Notes: generated from the letters alone by a model not told the origin. DNA of 13,499 nucleotides from CAYGWP01 sp964353455 (GCA_964353455.1 CAYGWP010000597.1:1-13499), one strand, 5' to 3'; counted from the first letter of the stretch, positions 7,039 to 13,499 are shown. Numbers and translations: made by a program.

Positions 7039-7154
7039 TTATGCTTGCGGCCAATTTCCACGCCATTTCGGGTTCGCACGAGAATCCGAGAGTTCTTTGA
7101 CAATGGCCTTATTTGGGTTATTATTATGTAAACCAGATTCCGCAAGGAGAAACC
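6828..7154. other. Intergenic region between the exported protein and the LEPR-XLL protein
   Basis: This 327-base spacer holds the right stem of a repeat hairpin, the possible small minus-strand frame, and a promoter at its right end. CATCTTGCGGCACAGCC at 7020-7036 matches 16 of 17 bases of the repeat arm at 13285-13301, so a decayed GTGG-type arm may also lie here. Base composition changes from GC-rich to AT-rich after about 7090. No RNA gene is recognised. Confidence 0.5.
7097..7124 (+). promoter_or_regulatory. Sigma70-type promoter of the LEPR-XLL/beta-propeller gene
   Basis: A perfect -35 TTGACA (7097-7102) is followed after 16 bases by TATTAT (7119-7124), one mismatch from the -10 consensus. 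An alternative TATTAT register at 7122-7127 has 19-base spacing. It sits in the most AT-rich stretch of the window, 31 bases before the ATG at 7155, implying a short leader of roughly 25 bases. It is the strongest promoter-like sequence in the window. Confidence 0.7.
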
Positions 7155-9659
7155 ATGTCCAGGGCCAATCACCGCGGGTTCGGTTCACTGTCGGAGTCTC
7201 CTGCCATGTTCGAGCGGCTTGAGGAGCGCCTTCTTCTTGGCGGCGGGGGTGCATGCTGGAAGATCTCGGGCGACATCGACCGCCGCAATCCCAACGACAC
7301 TATTGTCATCGACCGCGATCCGACGAACTCGTCCATCCTCCGCGCGACGGTCAACGGCCGAGTCGTCTCCACGCAGACCGGGTCGCGCGTCGCCTCGATC
7401 CGCGTCACCGCCGGCAAGGGCGATGACATCATCCGGATCGAACTCGGCGCCAACTGCCGCATCCCCGTCATCGTCTATGGCGGGGCCGGCAACGATACGC
7501 TCATTGGCGGTTCCGGCGCCGATGCGCTGTATGGCGAAGCGGGCACAGACACACTCCGCGGCGGCGATGGCGCCGATGTCCTGAATGGAGGCGCGGGGCG
7601 AGACACCGTCTATGCCGAGCCGAACGTCGATAAACTCACCCTTGACCGGACCGATGTCCTTGTGCAGGACGACGGGGCAAACCCGCTCTTGCGGCTTACT
7701 TCGGATGCCGCGCTCAAGAACTGGCTGATCAATGCTGCCGTCACGCAGTGGAGTAGTCTCTTCGGAACGAGCGCCTGGTGGTGGGGCGACGTCGGGCACT
7801 TCGACCTCACGGACCTTGGCCTCTCCGGCCTCGACCTCGGCGATCCTGGCCTTGCGGACCTGGACCTTGGGAACGCCAGTGTCGGCGGCGTCGATTTCAG
7901 CGGCATCGGTGAGACGGGTCTCGCGCAAGACTTCCTGCCGCTGATGGACATGGCGATGTCGGGCGCTGCCGGCGCATTGGATTCGTTCGCGCTCACGGCC
8001 CCATCGTCGTACTCCGGCACCAACACGCAGGTGGCCGGCGTGGATGAGGCGGATATCGCCAAGACGGACGGCCAGTACCTGTACCTGTTGGTCAACGGCG
8101 AACTCCAGATCGTCGATGCCTGGCCGGCCGAGGACATCCACCTCGAAAGCGGCACCCCTATCGAAGGGTACGCCGAGAACCTTTACCTGTACGGCGACCG
8201 CGTGACGGTCCTCTCGGAGGTGTACGAACAGATTCCGTGGGTTGACCCGATTCTCATCGACGACCCCATGCTCCCCACGACGATAGGCGTGGCCGGTTTC
8301 GGCATGCCCATCTTCTGGTGCGAGCCGCGGCTTAAGGTGACGGTGCTGGACGTGACGGACCGCGCGGCCCCGTCGGTGGTCGAGGAAACCTACCTGGACG
8401 GCTACCTGGTGGATTCGCGTGCGATCGGAGATGAGGTGATTCTTGTGGTGGACAACGCCTCGCCGCTGCCGCCGCCGGAGATCATCGAGATGGCCGACGG
8501 CAGGTTCGTCTATGAGACGGAGGCGCAGTACCGCGCGCGGCTGGCCGGCACGCCGGTCGATGACTGGCTGCCGCAGTATTCCACCACGTTTGCGGGCCCC
8601 GACGGGGAGGAGACGATCGAGTCGCCGATCGTGGATGCGCCGGCAGTGTATGTTCCGAAGCAGCCTGCCGGCGACGACTTGCTGTCGGTCGTCGTGTTCA
8701 ACGTGGCCGATGATGAGCCCGGCCCGTACTCGACGACCTCGACGTTCGGCCTGGCCGGCGAGGTCTATGCCTCGACCGACAGCCTGTACGTCGCCTCGAC
8801 CTCGTACTACAGCGCCGCGACCGGCTGGACGTGGAGTCCGACGACGTTTGTCTATGAGTTTGACCTCACGCAGGCGGGCGTTCCGCTGGAGGCCACCGGT
8901 TCGGTCGCCGGGAGCGTCCTCAACAGTTATTCGATGGACGAGGATGCGGGGTACTTCCGCATCGCCACGACCGGCACCGCTGCGGGCCTCTCAAACAACG
9001 TCTTCATCCTCCAGGAGCAGGGGGCGGACCTCAATGTGGTCGGCAGCCTGACGGGCCTGGCGCCGGGCGAACAGATCCGCTCCGTCCGCTTCATCGGGGA
9101 CCGCGGATACGTCTGCACGTTCCTCCAGGTGGACCCGCTGTTCGTGCTGGACCTCTCGAACCCGGCGCGCCCCGCCGTGGCGGGCGAACTCACGATTCCG
9201 GGGTACTCCGCGTACCTGTACCCGATTGATGCCACGCACCTCATAGGGTTCGGCCGCGACGCCGACCCGGCCACCGGCGCCGTCCGCGGACTCCAGGTCT
9301 CGCTCTTCGACGTCTCGAGCGCGGCCCATCCCGTCCAGGTCGATCAGTACATCTTCAGCGACGACCCGTGGGGCGGCTACTCCGAGGCGGAATGGGACGC
9401 GCACGCCTTCTCGTACTTCCCGTCGCACCGGGTCCTGGCGCTGCCGGTGGTGGATGACTGGTGGGAGGGCGCGCAGGGCCTCGACGTCTTCAGCGTTGAT
9501 CCGGCCACGGGCTTCACGCTCCTCGGGGAAGTGGTGCATGAGACGCCCGTGCGGCGGAGTTTCCAGATCGGCGACCTCTTGTATTCGATCTCCGACACCG
9601 CGGTGAAGGTCAACTCCATTACCGACCCGAACGTGGAAGTGGCGTTGCTGTCGCTGTAG
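7155..9659 (+). CDS. LEPR-XLL-type secreted protein with RTX-like repeats and C-terminal Beta_propel domain
   Basis: An 834-residue protein. GGAG at 7146-7149, 5 bases before the ATG at 7155, selects this start; the frame's earlier start would lie within the promoter. Residues 18-30 (MFERLEERLLLGG) match the planctomycete LEPR-XLL sorting motif, with Glu in place of Pro. Residues 109-150 hold RTX-like calcium-binding nonapeptides (GGAGNDTLIGG, GGDGADVLNGG, GGAGRD). Residues 216-250 form seven consecutive five-residue repeats with Leu/Val/Phe at every central position. From about 288 (TNTQVAGVDEADIAKTDGQY) the sequence matches the Beta_propel family of secreted proteins, continuing to the C-terminus. 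It is probably a calcium-stabilised cell-surface or extracellular protein; its ligand is unknown. Transcription appears monocistronic: its own promoter upstream and a strong hairpin right after the stop. Confidence 0.88.
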   Translation: MSRANHRGFGSLSESPAMFERLEERLLLGGGGACWKISGDIDRRNPNDTIVIDRDPTNSSILRATVNGRVVSTQTGSRVASIRVTAGKGDDIIRIELGANCRIPVIVYGGAGNDTLIGGSGADALYGEAGTDTLRGGDGADVLNGGAGRDTVYAEPNVDKLTLDRTDVLVQDDGANPLLRLTSDAALKNWLINAAVTQWSSLFGTSAWWWGDVGHFDLTDLGLSGLDLGDPGLADLDLGNASVGGVDFSGIGETGLAQDFLPLMDMAMSGAAGALDSFALTAPSSYSGTNTQVAGVDEADIAKTDGQYLYLLVNGELQIVDAWPAEDIHLESGTPIEGYAENLYLYGDRVTVLSEVYEQIPWVDPILIDDPMLPTTIGVAGFGMPIFWCEPRLKVTVLDVTDRAAPSVVEETYLDGYLVDSRAIGDEVILVVDNASPLPPPEIIEMADGRFVYETEAQYRARLAGTPVDDWLPQYSTTFAGPDGEETIESPIVDAPAVYVPKQPAGDDLLSVVVFNVADDEPGPYSTTSTFGLAGEVYASTDSLYVASTSYYSAATGWTWSPTTFVYEFDLTQAGVPLEATGSVAGSVLNSYSMDEDAGYFRIATTGTAAGLSNNVFILQEQGADLNVVGSLTGLAPGEQIRSVRFIGDRGYVCTFLQVDPLFVLDLSNPARPAVAGELTIPGYSAYLYPIDATHLIGFGRDADPATGAVRGLQVSLFDVSSAAHPVQVDQYIFSDDPWGGYSEAEWDAHAFSYFPSHRVLALPVVDDWWEGAQGLDVFSVDPATGFTLLGEVVHETPVRRSFQIGDLLYSISDTAVKVNSITDPNVEVALLSL

Positions 9660-9675
9660 CCGAAGGGCAAATGCC

Positions 9676-9701
9676 AAAGGCCCCGTCATGGCGGGGCCTT
9701 T
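9676..9701. terminator. Hairpin terminator between convergent genes
   Basis: AAAGGCCCCG (9676-9685) and CGGGGCCTTT (9692-9701) form a perfect 10-bp stem with a 6-base loop, 16 bases after the beta-propeller stop and 39 bases beyond the glycogen phosphorylase stop. The A/T ends give a short T-run on each strand, so it could serve both genes. Confidence 0.8.
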
Positions 9702-9740
9702 GTGCGCGCCTGATTCCTTCCTCCGGCCGGAGCGATCTCC

Positions 9741-12329
9741 TCACGACGGCTGCCGCGGGGCCGTGACGGCTGCCACCCGCCCTGGCCCGCCAGTACGGAG
9801 GGCGGGCTGCGCACTGGCGGGCGGGCCGGGCGTCTCGATCGGGCAGGGCGTTACCCGCCAGATCTCGCGGGCGTACTCGCCAATGGCGCGGTCCGAGGAG
9901 AACTTCCCCGAGCGGGCCACGTTGAGGATCGCCTTGCGGGCCCACTCCTCGGGTTTCCCGTACAGGGCATCGACGGCCTGGTGCGTGTTGATGTAGGGCC
10001 GGAGGTCCGCCAGGTGCATGTATCGGTCGCCCTGTTCTCCGAAGTCTGGACCCGTGCCGGGCAGGAGGGCGGCGCGGATGGGGTCGAAGATGCCCGGTTC
10101 CTCGGCGCTGAAGTGTCCGGAGGAAATGAGGTCGAGCGTCTCGCGGATTTCCACATCGTCCTGGATGCACGCCCACGGGTTATAGTGCGTGGCAAGGTCG
10201 GCGACCTGCTGGGCCGTCAGGCCGAAGATGAAGACGTTCTCCGGGCCGGCCTCTTCGCGGATTTCGATGTTCGCGCCGTCGAGCGTGCCGACCGTCAGCG
10301 CCCCGTTGAGCATGAACTTCATGTTGCTTGTGCCGGAGCCCTCGGTGCCGGCGGTGGATATCTGCTCCGACACGTCGGCCGCCGGAATGATCCGTTCGGC
10401 CAGCGACACCCTGTAATCCGGCACGAAATAGACCTTCAGCAGGCTGTGCACGTCGGGGTCGTTGTTGATGACGGCCGCCACGTTGTTGATGAGTTTGATG
10501 ATGAGTTTGGCCATGAAGTACCCCGGGGCAGCCTTGCCGCCGAAGAGGAAGGTGCGCGGAACTCTCGTCGCGTCCGGGTCCTTGCGGATGCGGTTGTAGA
10601 GCGTCACGATGTGGAGGACGTTGAGCAACTGGCGCTTGTACTCGTGCAGGCGCTTGATCTGGACGTCGAAGAGCGAGTCCGGGTCCGGCCGCCAGCCGTA
10701 CTTGGAGCACAGGTAGTCGCCGAGTGCCACCTTGGCCTGGCGTCTGACGGCCATGAATCGTGCGGCAAACGCCGGGTCACGGGAGAGCGGCTCGAGGCGC
10801 CTAAGTTGCCCCAGGTCCTTGATCCAACCGTCGCCGATCGAGTCGCTGATGAGCCGGGCCAGCGGCGGATTGGCCTTCAGCAGCCACCTTCTGTGCGTCA
10901 CGCCGTTGGTCTTCGAGTTGAAGCGCTGGGGGTACATCTGGTAGAAGTCGGGGACGAGGCGGTGCTCGATGAGTTCCGAGTGAATGGCCGAGACGCCGTT
11001 CGTGGAGTGCGACCCGACGATCGCCAGGTGCGCCATCCGGACGAACCGCGTGGGGCCTTCCTCGATGATGCTCATCCGCTGCTGCTTGTCGCCATCGTTC
11101 GGGAACCGGGACCCCACGAGGCGGAGGAACCTATGGTTGATTTCATATATGATCTGGAGGTGCCGCGGCAGGAGACGCTCCATCATATGGACCGGCCACT
11201 TCTCCAGCGCCTCCTGCATCAGCGTGTGGTTGGTGTAGCCCAGTGAACGGACCGTAATGTCCCATGCGTGCTCCCAGATCAGGCCTTCCTGGTCAATAAG
11301 GAGGCGCATGAGTTCCGGCACGGCCAGGGCCGGGTGCGTGTCGTTCAGTTGAATCGCAGCGCGGTTGGGGAACTCGTCCCAGGCCAGGCGGTCTGCCTTG
11401 AAGCGCCGCAGGATGTCGTACAGCGAACAGGCGACGAAGAAGTACTCCTGCCTGAGGCGCAGGTCTTTCCCGGCATAGATGCTGTCGTCGGGATAGAGGA
11501 CCTTGGTGAGGTTCTCGGCCTGGACCTTCGACTCGACTGCGGCGATGTAGTCGCCTTTATCGAAGTCCTGTAAGTCAAACTCCTGCGCCGCCCGCGCCCC
11601 CCACAGGCGCAGCGTGTTGACGGTCTCGCCGCCGTAGCCGACGACCGGGATGTCGTACGGCATCCCCAGGACCGTGCGGGTGTCGAACCAGTGGAAGATC
11701 TGGCGTCCGCCTTCGCGGCCCATATCGACGCGGCCCTCGAACCGCACCGGGATGAGATAGTCCGGCCGCGGGATCTCCCACGGGTACCCGCCGCGCAGCC
11801 AGTCGTCGGGCCGCTCAACCTGGTATCCGTTCTCGATGCTCTGGCGGAAGATGCCGTAGTCGTACCGCAGACCGTAACCCATAGCGGGGATCTGCATGGT
11901 GGCGAGCGATTCCAGGAAACACGCTGCCAGCCGCCCGAGGCCGCCGTTTCCGAGGCCCGCATCGACCTCCTCGTCGCGGATGGCGACCCACTCAAGCCCC
12001 AGGTCGGCCATGGCCTGCCGCACGGCGTCCTCGATGCCGAGGTTGATAACGTTGTTGCCGAGCGCGCGGCCGGTCAGATACTCCATCGAGAGGTAATAGA
12101 CTCGCTTGACCTGCTTGCTGTGGTGCGTTTGCTGCGTCTCAATCCACCGTTCGATCAGCCGGTCGCGGACCGTGTACGCCAGGGCCAGGTACCGGTCGTG
12201 TTGGGTGGCGGTGTACCGGTCGCGCGCCAGGGTGTGCTTGAGGTGCTCGGCGAAGTCGGCCTTGATCGATTCCGGGTCCAACCCGCACGGTGCGCGCATC
12301 TCATCATCCGCGTGTTTGCCCGTCGGCAT
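9741..12329 (-). CDS. glgP: Glycogen (alpha-glucan) phosphorylase
   Basis: An 862-residue GT35 enzyme that releases glucose-1-phosphate from glycogen using pyridoxal phosphate. Signatures run the full length: VYYLSMEYLTGRAL at 77-90, GLGNGGLGRLAACFLESLA at 125-143, QLNDTHPALAVPELMRLL at 327-344, KTNGVTHRRWLL at 473-484, DVQIKRLHEYKRQLLN at 555-570, FGGKAAPGYFMAKLI at 596-610, and the PLP site GTEGSGTSNMKFMLNGA with the cofactor lysine at 671. The ATG at 12329 is preceded by GGGAG at 8-base spacing. Homology ends near REIWRVTP (about 821-828). The last 34 residues are a low-complexity tail partly encoded by a palindromic repeat, with PALRTGG at 842-848. It is convergent with the beta-propeller gene and divergent from the sugar kinase. 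Confidence 0.97.
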   Translation of the reverse strand: MPTGKHADDEMRAPCGLDPESIKADFAEHLKHTLARDRYTATQHDRYLALAYTVRDRLIERWIETQQTHHSKQVKRVYYLSMEYLTGRALGNNVINLGIEDAVRQAMADLGLEWVAIRDEEVDAGLGNGGLGRLAACFLESLATMQIPAMGYGLRYDYGIFRQSIENGYQVERPDDWLRGGYPWEIPRPDYLIPVRFEGRVDMGREGGRQIFHWFDTRTVLGMPYDIPVVGYGGETVNTLRLWGARAAQEFDLQDFDKGDYIAAVESKVQAENLTKVLYPDDSIYAGKDLRLRQEYFFVACSLYDILRRFKADRLAWDEFPNRAAIQLNDTHPALAVPELMRLLIDQEGLIWEHAWDITVRSLGYTNHTLMQEALEKWPVHMMERLLPRHLQIIYEINHRFLRLVGSRFPNDGDKQQRMSIIEEGPTRFVRMAHLAIVGSHSTNGVSAIHSELIEHRLVPDFYQMYPQRFNSKTNGVTHRRWLLKANPPLARLISDSIGDGWIKDLGQLRRLEPLSRDPAFAARFMAVRRQAKVALGDYLCSKYGWRPDPDSLFDVQIKRLHEYKRQLLNVLHIVTLYNRIRKDPDATRVPRTFLFGGKAAPGYFMAKLIIKLINNVAAVINNDPDVHSLLKVYFVPDYRVSLAERIIPAADVSEQISTAGTEGSGTSNMKFMLNGALTVGTLDGANIEIREEAGPENVFIFGLTAQQVADLATHYNPWACIQDDVEIRETLDLISSGHFSAEEPGIFDPIRAALLPGTGPDFGEQGDRYMHLADLRPYINTHQAVDALYGKPEEWARKAILNVARSGKFSSDRAIGEYAREIWRVTPCPIETPGPPASAQPALRTGGPGRVAAVTAPRQPS
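9786..9822. repeat. CCCGCCAGT-N4-AGGGCGGG hairpin, copy 3, with an extended inverted repeat, inside the glgP 3' end
   Basis: The 21-base core (9786-9806) matches copies 1 and 2. GCCCGCCAGT (9785-9794) also pairs perfectly with ACTGGCGGGC (9813-9822), giving a larger nested palindrome. It is read on the minus strand as part of the extra C-terminal tail of glycogen phosphorylase. Confidence 0.65.
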
Positions 12330-12362
12330 GGCAGGAACTCCCGATGAAAGGGGTGTTGCCCC

Positions 12363-12429
12363 CGAGCCGCGACCGTCAGGTCGCGGGTACTCTCGCCCCG
12401 CGTACCCGCAGGCTTACGCCCGCGGCTCG
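12363..12429. repeat. Nested cruciform-like inverted repeat
   Basis: The outer arms CGAGCCGCG (12363-12371) and CGCGGCTCG (12421-12429) are perfect complements. Inside are CCGCGACC-gtca-GGTCGCGG (12367-12386) and GCGGGTAC (12383-12390) with GTACCCGC (12402-12409). Two hairpins enclosed by outer arms give a three-way-junction shape, like the GTGG repeats but with unrelated sequence. It lies in the 5' leader side of glgP, 34-100 bases from its start. Confidence 0.65.
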
Positions 12430-12510
12430 AAGGTGGCCTCGAGGCCCCGCTTCGCTTACCATTAGCCTGCCGTCTGACCGGCAACGCAAGCGAAAAATCC
12501 AGAGCACTGT

Positions 12511-12539
12511 TTGCATGTCACTTCATGAAGCGGTACATT
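12511..12539 (+). promoter_or_regulatory. Candidate promoter of the sugar kinase, with an internal palindrome
   Basis: TTGCAT (12511-12516) and TACATT (12534-12539) are separated by exactly 17 bases, each two mismatches from consensus. The spacer contains the perfect 10-bp palindrome CTTCATGAAG (12521-12530), which could be an operator. It lies about 83 bases before the kinase start. Confidence 0.35.
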
Positions 12540-12621
12540 GTCGGGCGTATCCTGGTTGGCCGCCCCGGTCTCCCAGGCGACTCTTCGACTTGCGGGGGGC
12601 GTTGTGTTGTGAGGCAAAGTT

Positions 12622-13499
12622 ATGAAGCCTGACCGACTTAGCGCCATCGCCTCGCGTTTCGCCCGCCTGCGGGTCGTCCTCATCGGCGACATCGCGCTGG
12701 ACCGGTACCTCCACATCGACCCGGCGCTGGCCGAGACGTCGCTTGAGACCGGCCTCGTGGTCCACAACGTCGTGGCCGTGCGGCCGCAGCCGGGGGCGGG
12801 AGGAAACGTCCTGGCGAACCTTGCGGCCCTCCAGCCCAAGTCGCTTGCGGCGGTCGGTTTCTCGGGCGACGACGGCGAGAGCGTTGAACTCCGCCGCGCC
12901 TTGGAGAGCCTCGGCGTTGACCTCACGCACTTCCTCGTGCGCCCGGACCGCACGACCTTCACGTACACCAAGCCCCTCCTGATCCATCGCGGCGGCCCGC
13001 CGGAGGAACTCAGCCGCCTCGATTTCCGCAGCCGCACGCCCACGCCCGCCGCACTTGAAGATGAGATCATCCGTCGCCTCCAACAGGCGGCGGCCGGCGC
13101 CTACGTGGTCGTTGCTATGGACCAGGTGCCGGAGCCCGAGAATGGTGTTCTCACGCGGCGAGTCAAGGCGGCCCTGGCCGACGTGGCGCGGGCCCATCCG
13201 GAAAAGGTGTTCATCGGCGACAGCCGCACGTCGCCGGGCGACTTTGCGGCGGTACGTATGAAAACCAACCGGGCGGAACTCGCGCATCTTGTGGCACAGC
13301 CGCCCCCGGCTGCGCGCGAGCATCTTGTGGCACAGCCGCCCCCGGCTGTGCGCACGCCCGAGGGCGGGCGTGCCACACTTGCTGATGTGGTCGCCGCGGC
13401 GACCGAATGGTCGGGCGACCTGGGCCGCGATGTGTTTGTCACGCTCGCAGAGGAGGGCATCGTGGCCGCGTCCGAGGGGATGGCGGTGCATGTGCCGGG
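12622..13499 (+). CDS. PfkB-family sugar kinase, RfaE1/HldE-like, C-terminus beyond the window
   Basis: The first 292 codons are visible and the frame is open at the edge. GAGG at 12611-12614, 7 bases before the ATG, supports the start. PfkB/ribokinase features: VVLIGDIALDRYLHID at 18-33, the sugar-binding glycine motif PGAGGNVLANLAAL at 57-70, FSGDDGES at 80-87, the KTNRAEL motif at 214-220 (equivalent to KPNxxE), and VTLAEEGIV at 273-281. The first motif and TLAEEGI resemble RfaE1/HldE kinases, which phosphorylate heptose-7-phosphate for ADP-heptose synthesis, but the SPEAPVP substrate segment of that family reads SLETGLV here, so the substrate is uncertain. The GAGD catalytic motif would lie beyond the edge. 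Residues 222-253 are encoded by palindromic repeats translated in frame. Confidence 0.85.
   Translation, partial: MKPDRLSAIASRFARLRVVLIGDIALDRYLHIDPALAETSLETGLVVHNVVAVRPQPGAGGNVLANLAALQPKSLAAVGFSGDDGESVELRRALESLGVDLTHFLVRPDRTTFTYTKPLLIHRGGPPEELSRLDFRSRTPTPAALEDEIIRRLQQAAAGAYVVVAMDQVPEPENGVLTRRVKAALADVARAHPEKVFIGDSRTSPGDFAAVRMKTNRAELAHLVAQPPPAAREHLVAQPPPAVRTPEGGRATLADVVAAATEWSGDLGRDVFVTLAEEGIVAASEGMAVHVP
13285..13376. repeat. GTGG-type repeat, copy C, with a tandemly duplicated arm, inside the kinase gene
   Basis: 13327-13376 is a complete inverted pair (GTGG CACAGCCG/CGGCTGTG, then CACGCCCG/CGGGCGTG CCAC), in the opposite orientation to copies A and B and without their 16-nt linker. A further arm precedes it at 13291-13314. 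The segment 13285-13320 and the next 36 bases (13321-13356) form a tandem direct repeat encoding HLVAQPPPAARE and HLVAQPPPAVRT. PEGGRATL follows. The 36-base unit is exactly 12 codons, so duplication kept the frame. Confidence 0.85.
13389..13404. repeat. 16-bp palindrome GGTCGCCGCGGCGACC, copy 3, inside the kinase gene
   Basis: This exact copy lies 12 bases after repeat copy C and is translated as Val-Ala-Ala-Ala-Thr (residues 257-261), the same peptide as in the lipoprotein copy. The copy upstream of ftsY is also close to a GTGG-type repeat. Confidence 0.8.

Larger units (their letters stand above)
12330..12621. other. Divergent intergenic region, glycogen phosphorylase / sugar kinase
   Basis: This 292-base region holds a nested inverted repeat (12363-12429), a 12-bp palindrome GGCCTCGAGGCC (12435-12446), and a candidate + strand promoter around a CTTCATGAAG palindrome. 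No gene-like frame is convincing. The minus-strand promoter for glgP is not clear; TTGCGT followed 17 bases later by GCTAAT near 12460-12490 is a weak possibility. Confidence 0.5.

Noticed and set aside
7113..7154. Earlier start of the LEPR-XLL protein at 7113
   Set aside because: It would begin within the promoter spacer and lacks a ribosome-binding site; the ATG at 7155 has GGAG correctly placed.
5895..7172. Long minus-strand open frame opposite the exported-protein gene
   Set aside because: It is antisense to a gene with a signal peptide and ribosome-binding site, and its Arg/Pro-rich translation is typical of shadow frames.
7263..7610. RTX-like repeats as evidence for a secreted toxin with a type I export system
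   Set aside because: Only a short repeat block is present, it is N-terminal rather than C-terminal, no hlyB/hlyD-like genes are nearby, and planctomycete surface proteins often carry such repeats.
9981..11246. Long + strand open frame (about 420 codons) inside glgP
   Set aside because: It is antisense to clearly conserved phosphorylase motifs and its composition is a GC-driven shadow.

Overview
The window looks like chromosomal DNA from a GC-rich planctomycete, probably an uncultured, Phycisphaerae-like lineage. Three things point there: the N-terminal LEPR-XLL-type sorting motif (FERLEERLLLGG) on a large secreted protein, the density of secreted beta-propeller proteins and lipoproteins of unknown function, and the uniformly high-GC third codon positions. 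The placement is an inference; no rRNA or other phylogenetic marker was compared.

Layout, left to right. (1) 1-1629: a housekeeping pair on the + strand, nusB (rRNA antitermination) then ftsY (SRP receptor). Each gene is preceded by an identical copy of a two-hairpin repeat. (2) 1736-2878: a minus-strand lipoprotein of unknown function. (3) 2957-6827: a divergent + strand pair, a secreted PQQ-type beta-propeller protein overlapping a large exported protein of unknown function whose C-terminal half resembles an alpha/alpha-toroid glycosidase; they appear translationally coupled. (4) 6828-7154: a spacer with a possible small minus-strand gene and a clear sigma70-type promoter. (5) 7155-9659: an 834-residue surface or secreted protein combining a LEPR-XLL signal, RTX-like glycine/aspartate repeats, a pentapeptide-like stretch and a C-terminal Beta_propel domain. 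It ends at a strong hairpin shared with the convergent (6) glycogen phosphorylase gene, 9741-12329 on the minus strand. (7) 12330-12621: a divergent intergenic region with a nested inverted repeat. (8) 12622 to the window end: a PfkB/RfaE-like sugar kinase, cut off by the edge.

The most interesting signal is not a gene but the repeats. Four kinds of short palindromic sequence sit in this 13.5 kb: (a) nine hairpin arms starting GTGGCAC, arranged as inverted pairs like REP/BIME elements; (b) three exact copies of the 16-bp palindrome GGTCGCCGCGGCGACC; (c) three copies of CCCGCCAGT-N4-AGGGCGGG at gene 3' ends; (d) one nested cruciform-like repeat. Several copies lie inside reading frames and are translated: in the kinase, in the leader of the exported protein, in the lipoprotein and in the C-terminal tail of glycogen phosphorylase. 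This suggests a genome colonised by small palindromic elements tolerated as in-frame peptide insertions. No transposase, CRISPR array, tRNA or rRNA was found in the window.
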